A stretch of DNA of 64,000 bases. Source: Trochalopteron elliotii. Its lineage: Eukaryota > Chordata > Aves > Passeriformes > Leiothrichidae. Location of the stretch: NCBI GenBank assembly GCA_024734555.1, contig JANPWX010000026.1:4605856-4669855 (forward strand), in the 5' to 3' direction. This document shows, piece after piece, positions 59,692 through 64,000 of the stretch (position 1 is the first letter of the stretch; every line of letters starts with the position of its first letter). Made by a program: the position numbers and the translations under genes. A model generated the notes under the pieces. It was given only the letters and a program-made list of their open reading frames with translations. It was not told the origin of the DNA and ran no database searches.

Positions 59692-60180
59692 GTCCAGTTA
59701 AGTAGAGAGATTCTTAAAACTTGTGTCAGATACTTGTTTTTATGCTTTTATTGACACTCTCATTTTAGTTACATTACATTGTCCCAGTTAGGGATAACAT
59801 CTCATATCTAAGCTTTGTTCTAATTTATACTGGTGGCATTGATTTTAGAAAGATCTAAAACTTTTCCTGTTTTTATTTCTTCTGTGGATTAAATAAAATG
59901 TAACTTCTTTTTCATATAATCTAGCTTTAAATTTGTTGGAAAGAGAGCTTTGTCATCTGTAACTCAGTCAGGCATTGCTTGCTCTGAAACAAGTGCAATC
60001 GTGGATGTGGTTACAGATCCCCATGAGATTCCTGCACAAGGATGGATTTTAGCCTTGATTCTGCAAATCTTACTTAGCTCAGCAGCCTGCAGAAGTGCCA
60101 TTGCAGCTGACACTCTGGCTGACTCGAGAAGCTCCCTGTGGGCTTTGCACAAACTTTTTTGCTTTGATGTTTGGGTTGTT

Positions 60181-60204
60181 TTTGTTTGTTTTTTTTTTTT
60201 TTTT
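60181..60204 (+). repeat. Poly-T tract
   Basis: TTTGTTTG is followed by 16 consecutive T. Confidence 0.9.
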
Positions 60205-63200
60205 AATGTTGCAGTGAATTGCAGTACATTGCTATTTTCCATTCTTTCACAGCAACTTGTGGGAAAATTTTATCTGTCCTTTCTCAACATATGTCAGACA
60301 CAGAAACAAGTCATTAAGGGACTAGCAGAACTTGGCTGGCTCTAGCCCCTGCCTGCACTTCAGAGCAGATGGATTAGCTGCTGAAGACTGCAGTGGACAA
60401 GCTGCACTAGCAGGTTTGTAATAAAAGCCCTGTAACTAACCCTCAACTTGCCACACATTTGAAAAAGTTTAGCTGTTGTTCTTGTCACAGAAAAAAGGAA
60501 CAAGAAGGGCATCAGCCATGTGGTTGCAGCATTGCAATACATTTCTGTTTTTCTGAAAATGTCACACCAATGACATCCTGTAGTCTCAGTGATGCAAATC
60601 CTTCCCTATTAGGGAACAACATTACCAAACAGCCTAGCTTTGTGGTCAGAAATGCCCTCTATACTCTAAAAAACAATGAAATTAACCTCGAACATGCACA
60701 AATTTTCCAAATGGGTAACATATATTGCGAGAGCCCCAAAAATTTAATGGTTTTACCTGTGAAAAGATGCTTCTTTTTGCTAAGGTGCATTGTGGATCCT
60801 AGTAAATGCACTAAGGCCTATGAAATAAGCAAATACAATCCACCCCTCTTACAAAATCATCCATGACTAAGCTACATGGGTTTCCAAATGCACAAGTTTG
60901 TTTTGCAGCAAAGTTGTCACTACAGCTTTTGGTTTCTTTATTTCCACTATGAAGAGAGACACATGAGGCTGGAGACAACAACCAAGGCAAAGGTACCAAC
61001 CTTGCTTCCCAGGCAGGCAAAAGGAAACCTGCTGGGAGTACTTCAAGGGACATTGATTTCAATGCTTTTGGGGATGGACCGAGGCAACTGCCCTTGCTTG
61101 AGAGTCTGATTTGTCAACATCCAAAACACCTCATTACTCCTTCTCTACAATTCTTTTTTAAAAAATTAGAATAGTCAAATACATGTCAAACTGCATTCAT
61201 ATCCCTCTAAAATCTTAATTAAAAGGTACTGTGGCCAAGAGTCACATTTCTTGTACTTTTATTTGCCTTAGAAATCATACTTGTGTACATAGCAGTAGAT
61301 GGCTATCTTGCTTTCAAGGGGCAGTGATGAGTTGTTAGCCAAACATTTGTCAATAATAGTTGATGGGAACTTGAAGGGAAATGCTAAAACCTATGTAGAA
61401 AGACTGGAAGGGAAAAGTATATAGTTCTTTACATTAGAAATATGGTGTAAAAATGCAGCAAAGATACAAACAAAACACAAATTTTTTCCTGTTTTCCCTT
61501 CCAGTTTCTCTGTCTAGGTTTATTTTTTCACAATGGATGAGTTAGCTGGGCTGAGTCTACAGAATGGGGCAAATCCACAAAGATGCAGGGCAATAATATG
61601 CAGGGATAAATCAGAAGAACACATTTGCAGCACATGTGGTACTAGAGTGGCAAAGTTGGGAAGAAGATGGGGAAGAAATGGAGTGGAGCATACCACATCT
61701 TTTCTGTACATTAAAGGAACAGAAATACAGTTAAATAGTAAGACTTTGCCTACTGTTGACTAAAGTTCAAGGAAAGCTGAGGATAGACAACAGTGACAGC
61801 CTTGGGATCTGATACTCTGCTCCTGAAAACACAGACAGACTTTGCCTCTGCTGGTCACCAGCCCATTATCAGTTTTCCTATTGCCAGACTAGACAAAATC
61901 ACCTCTGAGCACAGAGGGGTAGCATCAGTTTCTGGAGGTCCATCATTCAAACAGTCTATGTCAATTAGACACTATTACTAATCCTTGGAGTTTCTATCAT
62001 TTTTTAATGGAAAAATCTTAGAAGTATTGGCAAGTCTCACCTCTGACACATCTGTCTGATAAATGTTATTGTGTATGACTATGCCATCATATTAAAGAAT
62101 ATCTCCTAGAAATATTTGATTAGTTGGTCAATGTACTGGTTTCAAAACTCAGAGCTCCTCTTTATCTACTTGTAGGTGCAAATGCTGCAAATTTGCTTTT
62201 TCCTCCCACAATTTTATGAAGTTCATAAACATACATTGCCAATACTAAGCAACCAGTTCAGTTTTTTAGTTAACTCTATCATTCAAGCAGCTAAATCTAT
62301 CAGCAAGCTGGTCATTAAATGAATCACTGAGCTATTTCTCAGCTACTCAAGCTAAACAACCTATAACTGATGACCTACAAAAGCATCAGTGTGTTAAGAA
62401 AAATTATTAGCTGGAGAAGCAGAGCAGCAATTGATCACCTCCCACCAATCTGAACAGAAAGATTCACCAGCTTCAACAAATTCCAGAGCTCAACAAATTC
62501 TGACCAGAAATCAGATTTTGACAGATTCATGTTTAAGGGAAGTACTATGAAGCTCCTACATAGTCACCATTCAACCCTCCTTCCTTAGATTACTACTGGA
62601 AAATTTTATGGAAGTATTTAAAATGGCTCTAACCTAGGATGCTCCAGAGTAAAATCTGGAGTGCAGACTCTCCTCAACTCAGAGGTATTAATTTTGGAGC
62701 TAGCACTTCTTTCTGCAGTGGAACAACCCAAATCTATGGTCCAACCACTCTTCTTGGGTACGCATATGGTTCAGATCCAGATCCAAATCCTGAGCTCTGG
62801 CTAGGCCCACCCACCCTGGGCAAGAAGATTTAAAATGTTTGGTTTAATTTTTAATTTTTAAGTTCTCCATTGCTCTTACCCACAGAGCACCTCCCAACAG
62901 GAAATGTGTGGAAGCCCCTGGCCAGCTCTTACATGTTTCTGAGTGTGTGGACAGTGATGGGGTGGTGGGAACAGAGGACAGGGCAGCATTTAGTGGGGGT
63001 GACAGCCAAGGTCTGTGCACCCAGACAGAGACTGCCAAGGGGGAGTGAAAATTAAAGGAGATTTAGGAAGGGAGGCAGGATTACCTTTCCCTTGCCACCT
63101 CAATCAACTGTGACACTGTGGACCCCCATGCCAGGCCCTGCATCCTGGTGGGGATTGAAACCTTCTGTCCCCTGTGATCTGCAGCCATCATCACATCTGT

Positions 63201-63684
63201 GCCTCAACACTTGATCATTAAGCCACCTGCTCATAACCAAAAAGGATGTGGTTTTCTGCTTCCTTCTCTTTCTCTGCACAAACCAGCCCAGAATACTCAG
63301 TTACAGGGTCCTAAGAGAGCCAGCCATTCACCCCATTTGCTGAAGACAGCCCACAAAGGGGTTGCCTTTTGGGACTGTAAATGCATGCAGTCTCTCACCT
63401 TGATGTGGGGTGAAAACCTCCTGCTTGAAAACCAAGGCAGGAGGGGAGGCACTATTAAAATTTTCTTGCTTAACCACGCTGAAAAGTGATATAAAACCTT
63501 CCTGCTAACATGCATACATGAAGTTTTGTGTCTGGTTTGTATTTGTATGATCTGAGGTACTGTGTGTAGATGAAGATAGAAGGCAGTAAAGTCAGGAGTG
63601 AAAGGAGAGGAAGAGAGTGGGAGCTCTCTCACCTACAGCATAAAGGTGCTTCAGCCAAGTGTGTGCCTGAAGAGCAACTTCTGC

Positions 63685-63701
63685 TTTTTTTTTTTTTTTT
63701 T
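63685..63701 (+). repeat. Poly-T tract upstream of the TMEM154-like promoter
   Basis: There are seventeen consecutive T, followed by further T/C-rich sequence to about 63714. Confidence 0.9.
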
Positions 63702-63779
63702 CTTCTTTCTTTTGCAATCATTGCTCGCTTGACAGGCCCAGACGGAATTACATCACTTCCTAAAACCCATCAAAGAGAG

Positions 63780-63899
63780 TCCATCTCCTGAAGAAATGCA
63801 GCTCAGATGCTCCCCGGCAGGAAGCAGGAAATGTAGATGTTCGGGTGCAGCAGGGAGCCTGCCGGAGCGCCCCTCAGGTGGGAGCACTGCCGGGGCAGC
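63780..63899 (+). promoter_or_regulatory. GC-rich 5' UTR/promoter of the TMEM154-like gene
   Basis: The sequence turns GC-rich just upstream of the ATG and contains GGAA-type ETS half-sites (CAGGAAGCAGGAAATG, 63819-63834). There is no TATA box close to the ATG. The start site is not determinable. Confidence 0.4.
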
Positions 63900-63966
63900 A
63901 TGCGGAGCCCCGGGCTCGTCACCCTGCTCTCTGCCCTGGCGCTGGCTGCAGGATCTGCCGGCACTG
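63900..63966 (+). CDS. TMEM154: First coding exon of a probable TMEM154 (signal peptide)
   Basis: In GC-rich sequence an ATG at 63900 opens 22 codons plus one base, MRSPGLVTLLSALALAAGSA then GT, and a perfect donor GTGAGT follows at 63967. The peptide is a classical signal sequence: one Arg, a Leu/Ala-rich core at residues 5-16, and small residues for cleavage after GSA. TMEM154 is a small type I membrane protein with its signal peptide in exon 1, and in mammals it is the next gene beyond TIGD4 on the same strand, which is why I name it. The rest lies beyond the window. Sequence alone cannot tell it from another secreted-protein first exon. Confidence 0.6.
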
Positions 63967-64000
63967 GTGAGTAAAACAGCGCCTTTCGCCTGCCGAGGTG

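Larger units (their letters stand above)
56340..63830. other. Intergenic DNA upstream of the TMEM154-like exon
   Basis: This is AT-rich with low-complexity tracts. I found no convincing exon, RNA gene or transposon. Open frames at 57226-57609 and 59950-60345 have no family resemblance and the latter is stretched by a poly-T run. Confidence 0.6.

Noticed and set aside
59950..60345. 131-codon plus-strand frame
   Set aside because: It is lengthened by a poly-T run read as Phe. No domain or splice sites support it.
1..64000. tRNA, rRNA, known miRNA or CRISPR-like arrays
   Set aside because: None recognised by eye. The regular repeats seen are microsatellites, a minisatellite and the large direct repeat.

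Overview
The window is vertebrate nuclear DNA, most probably from a bird. It is AT-rich and intron-rich, it carries a 3'-end CR1 LINE of the avian/reptilian type (22668-23310) and a second CR1 scrap (37721-37800), and the gene order matches a conserved amniote block. Three protein genes can be supported: ARFIP1 on the minus strand, and TIGD4 and the first exon of a probable TMEM154 on the plus strand. The relative orientation (ARFIP1 opposed to TIGD4 and TMEM154) is that of the human 4q31.3 neighbourhood.

Layout. 1-2200 is a long direct repeat that returns almost unchanged at 9050-11249. 5852-40257 holds the ARFIP1 coding exons in reverse order. Seven constitutive exons reassemble in phase into a 342-residue arfaptin. 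Two further exons are also in phase: a 32-codon cassette (25758-25853), which corresponds to the exon separating the two classical human isoforms, and an upstream exon (40178-40257) that would add 29 residues in front of the usual start. About 44.2-45.05 kb is a CpG-rich, probably bidirectional promoter, interrupted by a 400-N assembly gap that hides the ARFIP1 first exon. 45020-46546 is the intact single-exon TIGD4, a domesticated pogo/Tigger transposase. 46.5-63.8 kb is intergenic and contains several decayed or orphan coding-like fragments. At 63900 a signal-peptide exon begins, ending in a perfect splice donor at 63967.

How the genes relate. ARFIP1 encodes a BAR-type (AH domain) membrane-curvature protein of the trans-Golgi that binds Arf/Arl GTPases and PI4P. 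TIGD4 is a CENP-B-like DNA-binding protein of unknown function whose transposase triad has been lost. TMEM154 is a small type I membrane protein. ARFIP1 and TIGD4 share a promoter region, but nothing visible links them functionally.

Main points for a second look: the roughly 9-kb tandem-duplication signature around the terminal ARFIP1 exon (real or assembly artefact), the N-terminally extended ARFIP1 isoform, tandem splice donors beside the cassette exon, a perfect 14-bp CTCF core, and coding-like relics near 47-48.5, 54.1 and 55.6-56.0 kb. No previously undescribed system is evident. Most of the window is ordinary intronic and intergenic DNA.
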